This document shows positions 1 through 6,446 of a DNA stretch of 13,211 bases, piece after piece. The position numbers were made by a program, and so were the translations under genes. A model generated the notes under the pieces. It had not been told where the DNA came from. It worked only from the letters and a program-made list of their open reading frames with translations, and made no database searches. The stretch is from Gemmatimonadota bacterium. Lineage in GTDB: Bacteria; Gemmatimonadota; Gemmatimonadetes; Gemmatimonadales; GWC2-71-9. Position 1 is the stretch's first letter, and every line of letters starts with the position of its first letter. The stretch is from contig SMVY01000051.1 in assembly GCA_004357415.1 (NCBI GenBank), positions 1 through 13,211 of the forward strand, read 5' to 3'.

Positions 1-1580
1 CGGCGGAGAATCCGGTTGAGCTCGATCTCGACGATGTTGCGGAAACTGTTGGCCGTGATGACCTCCTGCCTGCTTCTGGCGATTTCACTCTTCCAGCGCG
101 CGACCTCCCCGGCGGTCGCGGTGCCGATGGACCGGCGTACTTCGGCTACCTCCATGTTGGACCGGGTCACCCGCAAGTTGTGCTGGACGATGAGTTCGAC
201 CGTCCTGGCCCTGAGCACGGTCAGGTAGGTCGTGGCCGCTCCGAGAATGACGTCCAGCCGGACTTCGTCCCGTCCCTGCACGCGACCTTCCTGGAGATGC
301 TTCTCGATCCCGTAGCCGGCCCAGGCTCGCTCCGAGTAGAGCCGCTGGACCAGCGTCGCCGATCCGGCGATCGACCGCTCCGGCTGGCGCCCGAAGCTGG
401 CCGCCGCGCGATCGGCGTCTATCACCAACGCGTTCACGCCGAAATTCACCTGGGGGAGCAGTGGCGCTCTCGAACCGCGAACCCGTTGCTCTCCCGCGGC
501 CACGGCAAGTGCTTGGGCAGCCAGATCCAGGTTCCGTGCCACCGCTTCACGCACGACGTTCCCGAGGTTGACCCCGCGGCCGGCATCGCGGGGCTCACGC
601 TCGAGGAGCACCGCTTCGGTCAGGATCGCCCAGGGCACGGAAATACCCACCGATCGGGCCGTGGCCATGTTGATGCTGACGCGAGCGTTGCGGGTGAACT
701 GGACCGGCATCCTCGCGGGGTCTTCACCCAGGAGGATTTGCTGTACCTTGAGGGCCGCTAGCCGGGCGATGCGTTGGCCGACCAGATCGGTGGCGGCGGA
801 GGTCAGGAAGCCGCGCCGCACCCATTCCTCTCCCATGACGGTATAACTCGGCAGTCGCCGGCGCTTCAGGGTTTGGATGAGGCGCTCGGTGTCTTGCTCG
901 GAGACCCGTGGCAGGAACCCCACGAACACCGCGTCCACATTGGGCGGCACGGCCCCGAGGGCCAGGTCGATGGACGGACCGACGCCGATGATGGTTCCGT
1001 TGATTCCCAGAGCCGCCAACGCCTGTTCCGTACTGCTTCGCATGGATGGGATGGCCCGGAGGTACGCCCGCTCCACCAGGACGGCAAGGCGACCGAATGG
1101 CACGACTTCCCGGAAGGCTTGGAGGTCGTTCACCGTTGCGGTGGGGTATGCCACGTAAGTGAAGTTTTGAACGCCGCTGGCACCATTCACCATCGGCAGG
1201 CCCTGGAGTTCAGCGTCGAGCACAAACGGAGCGACCACGGGTTTGGAGAGCGAGCCGAACTCGGCGGCAACCTGAGACGCGATGGCCCCGAAGGTAAGGA
1301 TCAGATCGACGTCCGGATCGTCCAGCAGACGCTGCAGGGCGGTTTCGATCGCCGGCCGGGTCCAGTCGGCCACGATTTCTTTCTCGTTGGGAAACCGGGC
1401 ATCGAACTCGCCGCCCAAAAGATCACGGATATCGTTCTGCAGCAGGGGTCTGAAGGAGGCGTTGTAGAACGAATGCCCGTCGATGACCACACCGAAGGTC
1501 ACGACACGTTGCGCTACGGCACGGACTGGAACGAGCGAACCGAGTAGCAACACCGCGATGACGCTGAGCGATCGAGCCAT
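1..1580 (-). CDS. ABC substrate-binding / TolC outer-membrane efflux fusion protein (partial)
   Basis: I translated this minus-strand frame from the ATG at 1578-1580; it stays open for 526 codons and leaves the window, so the C-terminus is missing. Residues 1-24 look like a Sec signal peptide (hydrophobic LLLGSLVPV core, AVA-Q cleavage). Residues 25-325 resemble the ABC_sub_bind/TrpX-type periplasmic binding fold: FGVVIDG, LILTFGAIASQ, AVLVERAYLRAI, DAVFVGFLPR, and a NARVSINMATARSVGISVP end typical of that family. From about 335 the sequence becomes a TolC/OEP domain: VNLGNVVREAVARNLDL, RAPLLPQVNFGV, and long helices at 425-526 expected of the periplasmic barrel. The product would be exported and sit in the outer membrane, with an unusual N-terminal sensing or binding module. 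AGGA lies 7 nt upstream of the start, and the gene follows the channel gene by 3 nt. The domain calls are firm by motif; the function of the fusion and its substrate are unknown. Confidence 0.8.
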   Translation of the reverse strand, partial: MARSLSVIAVLLLGSLVPVRAVAQRVVTFGVVIDGHSFYNASFRPLLQNDIRDLLGGEFDARFPNEKEIVADWTRPAIETALQRLLDDPDVDLILTFGAIASQVAAEFGSLSKPVVAPFVLDAELQGLPMVNGASGVQNFTYVAYPTATVNDLQAFREVVPFGRLAVLVERAYLRAIPSMRSSTEQALAALGINGTIIGVGPSIDLALGAVPPNVDAVFVGFLPRVSEQDTERLIQTLKRRRLPSYTVMGEEWVRRGFLTSAATDLVGQRIARLAALKVQQILLGEDPARMPVQFTRNARVSINMATARSVGISVPWAILTEAVLLEREPRDAGRGVNLGNVVREAVARNLDLAAQALAVAAGEQRVRGSRAPLLPQVNFGVNALVIDADRAAASFGRQPERSIAGSATLVQRLYSERAWAGYGIEKHLQEGRVQGRDEVRLDVILGAATTYLTVLRARTVELIVQHNLRVTRSNMEVAEVRRSIGTATAGEVARWKSEIARSRQEVITANSFRNIVEIELNRILR

Positions 1581-1583
1581 GGA

Positions 1584-2273
1584 TCAATCCTGCTGTTTGT
1601 TGGAAGAGCTGGCGGTGTCACGTCCGGTGCCCGCAGCCGTTGGTAGTTGGGCACCGCCTCGGCTTATCAACAGCCCGACTACGGCGGCCACGAAGAACTG
1701 CCCTACGATGGCCTCCCCCGCGGCCATCGTTCTCGCCATCGGTGCCACCGGAGCGATGTCTCCGTAGCCCAGCGTCGTCAGCGTCACCAAGCTGAAGTAA
1801 TTGAGTTCGGCGAACAACTGGGCCTGGCTCAGGCCCTGGAGGTTGGTGAATGAACCCGGCGCCAATACCTCCATGAGTTCGTAGATGACGGTGCTGGTGA
1901 CACCGATCAGGAGGTACACCGCCAGCGCTCCCAACAGCGTGTCTCGGGTCACCCAGTTCTCGCTAACGGCCTCGTAGGCAATGACGACTGTGATGATGGT
2001 CAACGCGGCCACGCTGGCTAATCCGCCAATCAAGTGTGCGGCCCAACCGGCAGAGATCTGGTCGGCGGGAACCGCCACAGCGGCAACCACGAACAGGATA
2101 CCGCTGACCCAAACGAGCTTCCGGTGTGGCTGCAGGATTCGGAAGGCACCCACGATCACCAAGAGGGTCAGCACCTTGGTGGTGTATCCCGGGATGGTTC
2201 CCTCGGCGACCAAAGGCTGCGTCAGGATGAGCAGGACCAGCGGTGTAAGCAGTGACTGAAAACGGTTGGACAT
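1584..2273 (-). CDS. Potassium channel protein with TLGYGD selectivity filter
   Basis: A 229-aa membrane protein. The pore loop carries the K+ selectivity signature T166-T167-L168-G169-Y170-G171-D172, preceded by a pore helix (about 152-165) and followed by a hydrophobic helix (about 183-204). Further hydrophobic stretches lie at about 7-23, 33-48, 53-69, 78-101 and 112-132. It therefore looks like a channel with several helices before a terminal two-helix pore module (Ion_trans_2 type), not a bare KcsA-like protein. I see no S4-like repeat of regularly spaced Arg and no RCK/TrkA-N domain; the C-terminus is a short Ser/Thr-rich tail. It probably conducts K+ across the inner membrane. It is the first gene of a two-gene minus-strand operon with the SBP-TolC fusion. 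The Shine-Dalgarno before its ATG is weak. Confidence 0.85.
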   Translation of the reverse strand: MSNRFQSLLTPLVLLILTQPLVAEGTIPGYTTKVLTLLVIVGAFRILQPHRKLVWVSGILFVVAAVAVPADQISAGWAAHLIGGLASVAALTIITVVIAYEAVSENWVTRDTLLGALAVYLLIGVTSTVIYELMEVLAPGSFTNLQGLSQAQLFAELNYFSLVTLTTLGYGDIAPVAPMARTMAAGEAIVGQFFVAAVVGLLISRGGAQLPTAAGTGRDTASSSNKQQD

Positions 2274-2314
2274 GGCGTGATTCTCGGCGGCGTAGGGGCT
2301 GTGAAGGCGGTGAG

Positions 2315-2331
2315 GAGGCTAAGGTAGCCTC
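2315..2331. repeat. Inverted repeat GAGGCT-N5-AGCCTC in divergent intergenic region
   Basis: Perfect 6-bp arms separated by AAGGT, in the 177-bp gap between the minus-strand channel gene and the plus-strand dehydrogenase operon. It lies about 42 nt upstream of the channel ATG. It could be a regulator binding site or a 5' UTR hairpin of the channel transcript. There is no T-run after it in either direction, so it is not a terminator. The remainder of 2274-2450 shows only the weak promoter listed separately. Confidence 0.4.
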
Positions 2332-2381
2332 TTGTGGAACACCACGGAATACAAAAGGGTGCCTGAGTCCCTACGGTCACC

Positions 2382-2410
2382 TTGACTCTCCGTCACCACC
2401 GGTCGATCTT
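2382..2410 (+). promoter_or_regulatory. Possible sigma70-type promoter for the oxoacid dehydrogenase operon
   Basis: TTGACT (5/6 match to the -35 consensus) at 2382-2387 is followed after 17 bp by GATCTT at 2405-2410, only a 3/6 match to the -10 consensus. Transcription would start near 2417, giving a leader of about 34 nt before the ATG at 2451. The position is sensible but the weak -10 makes this tentative. Confidence 0.25.
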
Positions 2411-2450
2411 TGGTCGCTCCACGCTAAGAGACTATCACTGCAGGACTTGC

Positions 2451-3497
2451 ATGGCCTCACCAAATTCCGTGTCCCCCCCGCCCGCCATCCCCGCCGGCCT
2501 GTCCGTCGAGCAACTGCTCGACCTGTACTATTACATGCGGTTGACCCGCTCGCTCGAGGAGCGGCTGGTCGCGCTCTATCGCCAGGCCAAAGTGGTTGGA
2601 GGACTGTTCCGCTCCTTGGGGCAGGAGGCCGATGCGGTGGGAAGCGCCTACGCCATCGACCAGGACAAGGGTGACATCCTCTCCCCCCTGATCCGCAACC
2701 TCGGATCTATGCTGGTGTGCGGGGCCACGCCGGTCGAGGTGTTGCGCCAATACATGGCAAAAGCCGAAAGCCCCACGCATGGCCGGGATCTCAACATTCA
2801 TTACGGAACACCGCAACAGGGGTTCATCGGCCAAATCTCCCATCTGGGCGACATGGTACCGGTGATGGGCGGGATCGCCCTGTCGTTCAAGATGCGGGGC
2901 GAAGACCGGGTGGCCTTGGTATACGTGGGTGACGGCGCCATGAGTACCGGAACATTTCACGAGGGTATCAACTTTGCGGCGGTGCAACGGCTGCCACTGG
3001 TGGTAATCGCCGAGAACAACGGCTACGCTTTTAGTACGCCGACGGCCAAGCAGAGCGCCGTCAAGCACCTGACCGACAAGGCCGCTGCGTACGGGATCCC
3101 CAGTGTCCGCGCCGACGGGAATGACGTGCTCGCCGTGTATGAAGTGACCCGCCGGGCGGTCGACCGTGCCCGGAGTGGGGAAGGGGTGACCCTCATCGAA
3201 TTGGAAACCTACCGGCGCAAGGGGCATGCGGAACACGACGATCAGTCGTACCAATCCGCGGAGGAAATGGAACGGTGGGAAGCCGACGACCCCATCGACC
3301 GCTACATCCGGCAGCTGACCACTTCCGGCTGGAGTACCCCGGCGGCGTTGGCCGACATCGACCGGCGCATTGCCGACGAGTTGGCCGCGGCGGTAGCGTT
3401 GGTGGAACCGGAGGCGGGGCCGGGCGCCGGCACGGCACTCTCGGGCGTGTGTCTCGATCCACCCGAAGCGGAGAGGGAATGGTATGATCGCGGCTAG
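2451..3497 (+). CDS. 2-oxoacid dehydrogenase E1 component, alpha subunit (branched-chain type likely)
   Basis: A 348-aa thiamine-diphosphate-dependent E1 alpha subunit; with E1 beta it decarboxylates a 2-oxoacid and reductively acylates the lipoyl group of E2. The ThDP/Mg motif runs from G160-D161-G162 to N189-N190 (GDGAMSTGTFHEG through AENNGYAFSTP). The phosphorylation-loop region, YRRKGHAEHDDQS (254-266), is also present. The stretch HGRDLNIHYG (110-119) followed by GQISHLGDMVPVMGG resembles branched-chain E1 alpha (GRQxPVHYG) more than pyruvate E1 alpha (GRGGSMH). Length is normal for the family. I chose ATG 2451 because AGGA lies 8 nt upstream and the frame upstream (possible start 2382) adds 23 unrelated residues over a candidate promoter. 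First gene of the operon; E1 beta follows after 21 nt. Confidence 0.92.
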   Translation: MASPNSVSPPPAIPAGLSVEQLLDLYYYMRLTRSLEERLVALYRQAKVVGGLFRSLGQEADAVGSAYAIDQDKGDILSPLIRNLGSMLVCGATPVEVLRQYMAKAESPTHGRDLNIHYGTPQQGFIGQISHLGDMVPVMGGIALSFKMRGEDRVALVYVGDGAMSTGTFHEGINFAAVQRLPLVVIAENNGYAFSTPTAKQSAVKHLTDKAAAYGIPSVRADGNDVLAVYEVTRRAVDRARSGEGVTLIELETYRRKGHAEHDDQSYQSAEEMERWEADDPIDRYIRQLTTSGWSTPAALADIDRRIADELAAAVALVEPEAGPGAGTALSGVCLDPPEAEREWYDRG

Positions 3498-3505
3498 TCG
3501 GAATA

Positions 3506-3515
3506 GGGAGGAGGT
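3506..3515 (+). promoter_or_regulatory. Strong Shine-Dalgarno of E1 beta
   Basis: GGGAGGAGGT ends 3 nt before the ATG at 3519, in the 21-nt gap after E1 alpha. It is the strongest ribosome-binding site in the operon and fixes the start of E1 beta. Confidence 0.7.
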
Positions 3516-3518
3516 CCC

Positions 3519-4499
3519 ATGCCCGAGGTGACCTACCTGGAGGCAATACGCCAGGGCATGTGGGAGGAAATGGAGCGCGACGAGAACGTCTTCATTTTGG
3601 GCGAAGACGTCGGCGCCTACGGCGGCGCGTTCAAGGTGACTGACGGGTTCCTCGAGCGGTTCGGCGCGCAGCGCGTCATCGACACGCCGATCAGCGAGGC
3701 GGCCATCGTCGGCGCGGCCGCCGGCGCAGCCCACATGGGCTTAAGGCCCATCGCGGAGATGCAGTTCATCGATTTCATCTCCTGCGCCTATGACATGTTG
3801 ACCAACTACGTGGCCACGGCCCGGTACCGCGCCGGTCTGCCGACACCGATGGTCGTCCGCGGCCCCAGCGGTGGGTATGTCCGTGGGGGGCCGTTCCACT
3901 CGCAGAATCCCGAGGCCGCGTTCCTGCACACGCCGGGGCTCAAGATCGTGTGCCCCGCCACCGCCCGAGACGCCAAGGGCCTCATCAAGGCCGCCGTGCG
4001 CGACGAGGACCCCGTCCTCTACTTCGAGCACAAGTACCTGTACCGCCGCATCAAGGAAGACCTTCCCGCCGACGAAGAGATCCTCACGCCGATCGGCAAG
4101 GCCCGCCTGGCCCGCGAAGGCCACGACCTGACCATCGTCACCTGGTCGGCCATGGTGTTCAAGGCGCTCGAGGCCGCGGAACAACTCGCTTCGGAAGACG
4201 GCCTCTCGGTCGAGGTCATCGATCTCCGCACCCTGCTGCCGATGGATGACCAGGCCATCATGGCGTCCGTGAGAAAAACCAACCGGGTGTTGATCGCTCA
4301 CGAAGACACCCGCACCGGTGGCGTGGCGGGAGAGATCACCGCCCGGATCAACAACGACGCCTTCGAGTTCCTCGACGCGCCGGTAAAGCGCGTGGCCGCC
4401 CACGACGTGCCGCTGCCCTATGCGCCGGCGCTGGAAGACTTCGTGCTGCCCCAGACCGATGATCTGGTAGCGGCGGCGCGGTGGTTGGCGGCATATTAG
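3519..4499 (+). CDS. 2-oxoacid dehydrogenase E1 component, beta subunit
   Basis: A 326-aa transketolase-like E1 beta subunit, partner of the preceding E1 alpha in an alpha2-beta2 heterotetramer. N-terminal pyrimidine-binding domain: YLEAIRQGMWEEMERD, then FILGEDVGAYGGAFKVTDG, and the catalytic Glu60 in DTPISEAAIVG. It is followed by RPIAEMQFIDF, VVRGPSGGYVRGGPFHSQN and PGLKIVCPATARDAKGLIKAA, then the C-terminal transketolase domain (LTIVTWSAMVFKALEAAE, DLRTLLPMD, HEDTRTGGVAGEI). PFHSQNPEA and EHKYLYRRIKEDLP favour the branched-chain or general oxoacid group over strict pyruvate dehydrogenase; motifs alone cannot settle the substrate. Full length, no missing catalytic residue seen. E2 follows after 47 nt. 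Confidence 0.93.
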   Translation: MPEVTYLEAIRQGMWEEMERDENVFILGEDVGAYGGAFKVTDGFLERFGAQRVIDTPISEAAIVGAAAGAAHMGLRPIAEMQFIDFISCAYDMLTNYVATARYRAGLPTPMVVRGPSGGYVRGGPFHSQNPEAAFLHTPGLKIVCPATARDAKGLIKAAVRDEDPVLYFEHKYLYRRIKEDLPADEEILTPIGKARLAREGHDLTIVTWSAMVFKALEAAEQLASEDGLSVEVIDLRTLLPMDDQAIMASVRKTNRVLIAHEDTRTGGVAGEITARINNDAFEFLDAPVKRVAAHDVPLPYAPALEDFVLPQTDDLVAAARWLAAY

Positions 4500-4546
4500 T
4501 CCTACCGCGGACGGCACAAACTTGAATCAGACCTTGGAGCAGCTGC

Positions 4547-5902
4547 ATGGCCCGTATTGACGTGATAATGCCCCAGATGGGCGAATCCATCGCCGAAGGC
4601 ACTCTCTCCACCTGGATCAAGCAGCTGGGCGACGAGGTCAAACGCGACGAACCCATCTTCGAGATCTCCACCGACAAGGTCGACGCTGAGATCCCCTCGC
4701 CCAGCGCGGGCATACTCGCCGAGATCCTGGTGCAGGAAGGCGAGACGGTCGAGATCAACACCGTGGTGGCCCGTATCGAGACCGACGCGGCCGCGGCGGC
4801 GGACGCAGCACCTCCCGCCGAGGCAGCACCGGCCCCCGCCGTAGAAGCGGCCCCTGCCCCTGCCCCTGCTCCCGCTGCAGCGCCTGCTCCTCCCCCTGCC
4901 GAAGCGCCCCCGCCTCCCCCGCCTCCCGCTGCTCCGGTCGCTCCCGCGGTGGCGTCCCCGGCCGGTGTCGAGGAATCGGCCGACGAGCGCCTGCGCCGGA
5001 AATCGACGCCCCTGGTCCGAAAGATGGCCGCGGAACACGACCTCGACATCTCCGTCATCCCGGGCACCGGGCACGCCGGCCGGGTCACCAAGAGCGACGT
5101 GCTGCAGTTCCTGGAAAGCCCCGCAGCGTCGGCCCCCCCTGCTGCCCCCGCCGCTCCCGCTGCCCCCGCTGCCCCCGCCCCCACGGTCCAGCCGTGGGAA
5201 GACGACCGGGTCGAGCCATGGTCCCGTATCAGGAAGCTCACGGCCGACCACATGATCATGTCGCTCCGGGTATCGGCCCACGTTCAGAGTTTCTTCGAGG
5301 TCGACTTCACCCATATCGCCGACATTCGCCGGCGCAAGAAAGCCGAGTACGCCGATCGCGGCGTCAACCTGACCTACTTGGCGTTCATCACCAAGGGCGT
5401 GGCCGAGTGTCTGCGCCGTCATCCCGGCCTCAATGCCGCCGTGTCAGGCGAGAGCACCATATTCAGGCGCGACATCAACGTCGGGCTGGCGGTGGCCCTC
5501 GATTGGGGGCTGATCGTCCCGGTCATCAAACATGCCGACGAGTTGTCGCTGATCGGGATCGCCCGTGCCATCAACGACCTGGGCACCAGGGCCAAAGAAA
5601 AGAAGTTGCTCCCGGACGAAGTGCAGCTTGGCACCTTCACTATCACCAATCCGGGCGGCTTCGGTTCCTACGCCGGCACCCCGATCATCAACCAGCCACA
5701 GGTTGCCATCCTGGGTGTGGGCGCCATCGAAAAGCGCCCCGCGGTCATCACCCACGCGGACGGGACAGATTCGCTAGGCATCCGGACCAAGGGAATGCTG
5801 TCGATGTCATACGATCATCGGGTGGTCGACGGGGCGGACGGCGACCGATTCCTGGCGGATCTCAAGTCGGTGCTGGAGAACTACCCGGACGAAGCGATCT
5901 GA
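4547..5902 (+). CDS. Dihydrolipoyl acyltransferase, E2 component
   Basis: A 451-aa E2 core protein that transfers the acyl group from lipoyl-lysine to CoA. Domains in order: one lipoyl domain (1-80) with lipoylated Lys44 in EISTDKVDAEIPSP; an Ala/Pro linker (about 81-140); a peripheral subunit-binding domain (about 150-190, STPLVRKMAAEHDLD and GHAGRVTKSDVLQFLE); a second Ala/Pro linker (191-213); and the catalytic acetyltransferase domain (220-451). The active site is S421-Y422-D423-H424-R425-V426-V427-D428-G429, with His424 and Asp428. One lipoyl domain is typical of branched-chain and 2-oxoglutarate E2 proteins. The repetitive GC-rich linker DNA (4790-4960 and 5120-5185) is prone to length change and assembly error. 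GGAG about 9 nt upstream supports the ATG. No E3 (lipoamide dehydrogenase) follows, so it must come from elsewhere. Confidence 0.94.
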   Translation: MARIDVIMPQMGESIAEGTLSTWIKQLGDEVKRDEPIFEISTDKVDAEIPSPSAGILAEILVQEGETVEINTVVARIETDAAAAADAAPPAEAAPAPAVEAAPAPAPAPAAAPAPPPAEAPPPPPPPAAPVAPAVASPAGVEESADERLRRKSTPLVRKMAAEHDLDISVIPGTGHAGRVTKSDVLQFLESPAASAPPAAPAAPAAPAAPAPTVQPWEDDRVEPWSRIRKLTADHMIMSLRVSAHVQSFFEVDFTHIADIRRRKKAEYADRGVNLTYLAFITKGVAECLRRHPGLNAAVSGESTIFRRDINVGLAVALDWGLIVPVIKHADELSLIGIARAINDLGTRAKEKKLLPDEVQLGTFTITNPGGFGSYAGTPIINQPQVAILGVGAIEKRPAVITHADGTDSLGIRTKGMLSMSYDHRVVDGADGDRFLADLKSVLENYPDEAI

Positions 5903-5904
5903 TC

Positions 5905-6141
5905 ATGCCACGAGCACTGACGATGACCCGCACGGAGGTGGGTTCCGACGAGGAGCCGGCGTATCTGGCCGCCCGGCGCGAGGAGGCCGGCCGGTTCAGG
6001 GACAGCGGCGACCATCTGTGGCTGTTCCGCCACGAAACCATCAGGGGGGTGTTCCTGGAGTTTCGTGAAAGCGGGGACGCCCGGCGTCTGGCCAGCCTCG
6101 ACCCGGCAGCAGAACTGTGGGCCGAGGTCGAACTCGGCTAG
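5905..6141 (+). CDS. Small conserved-looking protein, predicted dimeric alpha+beta barrel (ABM-like) fold
   Basis: A 78-aa protein starting 2 nt after the E2 stop; I do not recognise a named family. The residue pattern reads as beta-alpha-beta-beta-alpha-beta: ALTMTRTEV (strand), EEPAYLAARREEAGRFRDSG (helix), DHLWLFRHE (strand), GVFLEFRE (strand), ARRLASLDPAAELW (helix) and AEVELG (strand). That order is the ferredoxin-like topology of the dimeric alpha+beta barrel superfamily (EthD, antibiotic-biosynthesis monooxygenase, NIPSNAP-like). It is inferred from pattern, not alignment. Spacing implies cotranslation with E2. ATG 5905 is the first start in this frame after the E2 stop; the same frame is open far upstream as a shadow of E2. 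Function unknown. Confidence 0.6.
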   Translation: MPRALTMTRTEVGSDEEPAYLAARREEAGRFRDSGDHLWLFRHETIRGVFLEFRESGDARRLASLDPAAELWAEVELG

Positions 6142-6180
6142 GCCACGCACCAATTCCTCAACCCGGGATTGCCAGGAACC

Positions 6181-6444
6181 ATGTCACGGACCGTCATCAT
6201 CGACAACTCGACCTGGAGCGTCGCGCCTGCCGGGCATGTGACGCAGTACTTCAAGGACGAATTCGGCCTGGTGTTCACCCGCGGTACCGGAGACGATCGT
6301 CAAGAACGGGTCGTCCGTTATTCCCCACGAGGGTCCCGCCACCGCGAGTTCTCATTGCAGGAACTGAGCGAACGACAACTGGTGAACCTCTTCCACAAAT
6401 CACAACCGTCGTGGACTTCGCCCGAGACGGAATACCGTCCCTGA
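6181..6444 (+). CDS. Small uncharacterised protein (87 aa)
   Basis: An 87-aa protein of unknown function. The N-terminal half is rich in predicted strands (TVIIDNSTWSVAP, GHVTQYFKDEFGLVFTRG, ERVVRYSP), followed by a basic SPRGSRHREF turn and a C-terminal amphipathic helix (SLQELSERQLVNLFHKSQ) ending in PSWTSPE. There is no signal peptide, membrane segment or Cys pair. ATG 6181 has AGGA 4 nt upstream and is preferred over an in-frame TTG at 6169. It follows the 78-aa gene by 39 nt, and its stop lies just before or inside the start region of the PHP gene, so translation of the two is probably coupled. A compact beta-sheet plus helix domain is likely; nothing in the sequence indicates a substrate. 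Confidence 0.6.
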   Translation: MSRTVIIDNSTWSVAPAGHVTQYFKDEFGLVFTRGTGDDRQERVVRYSPRGSRHREFSLQELSERQLVNLFHKSQPSWTSPETEYRP

Positions 6445-6446
6445 CC

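Noticed and set aside
180..1547. Plus-strand open frames of 193 and 257 aa at the left end
   Set aside because: The minus-strand frame here encodes a coherent signal peptide, binding domain and TolC domain; the plus-strand products have no domain and break off repeatedly.
2382..2450. Longer N-terminus for E1 alpha starting at 2382
   Set aside because: The extra 23 residues (His/Arg/Cys-rich) are unlike E1 alpha N-termini, overlap the candidate promoter, and ATG 2451 has a good Shine-Dalgarno.
2457..3734. Minus-strand 425-aa open frame
   Set aside because: Antisense to E1 alpha and E1 beta, whose catalytic motifs are intact; the antisense product has no recognisable domain.
4790..5185. Repetitive CCCCTG/CCCGCT tracts as a possible repeat array
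   Set aside because: They simply encode the flexible Ala/Pro linkers of E2; there are no regular spacers as in CRISPR and no transposon ends.
4348..5422. Minus-strand Gly/Ala-rich open frames opposite E2
   Set aside because: The Gly/Ala runs are the antisense of the E2 Ala/Pro linkers, not a structural protein.
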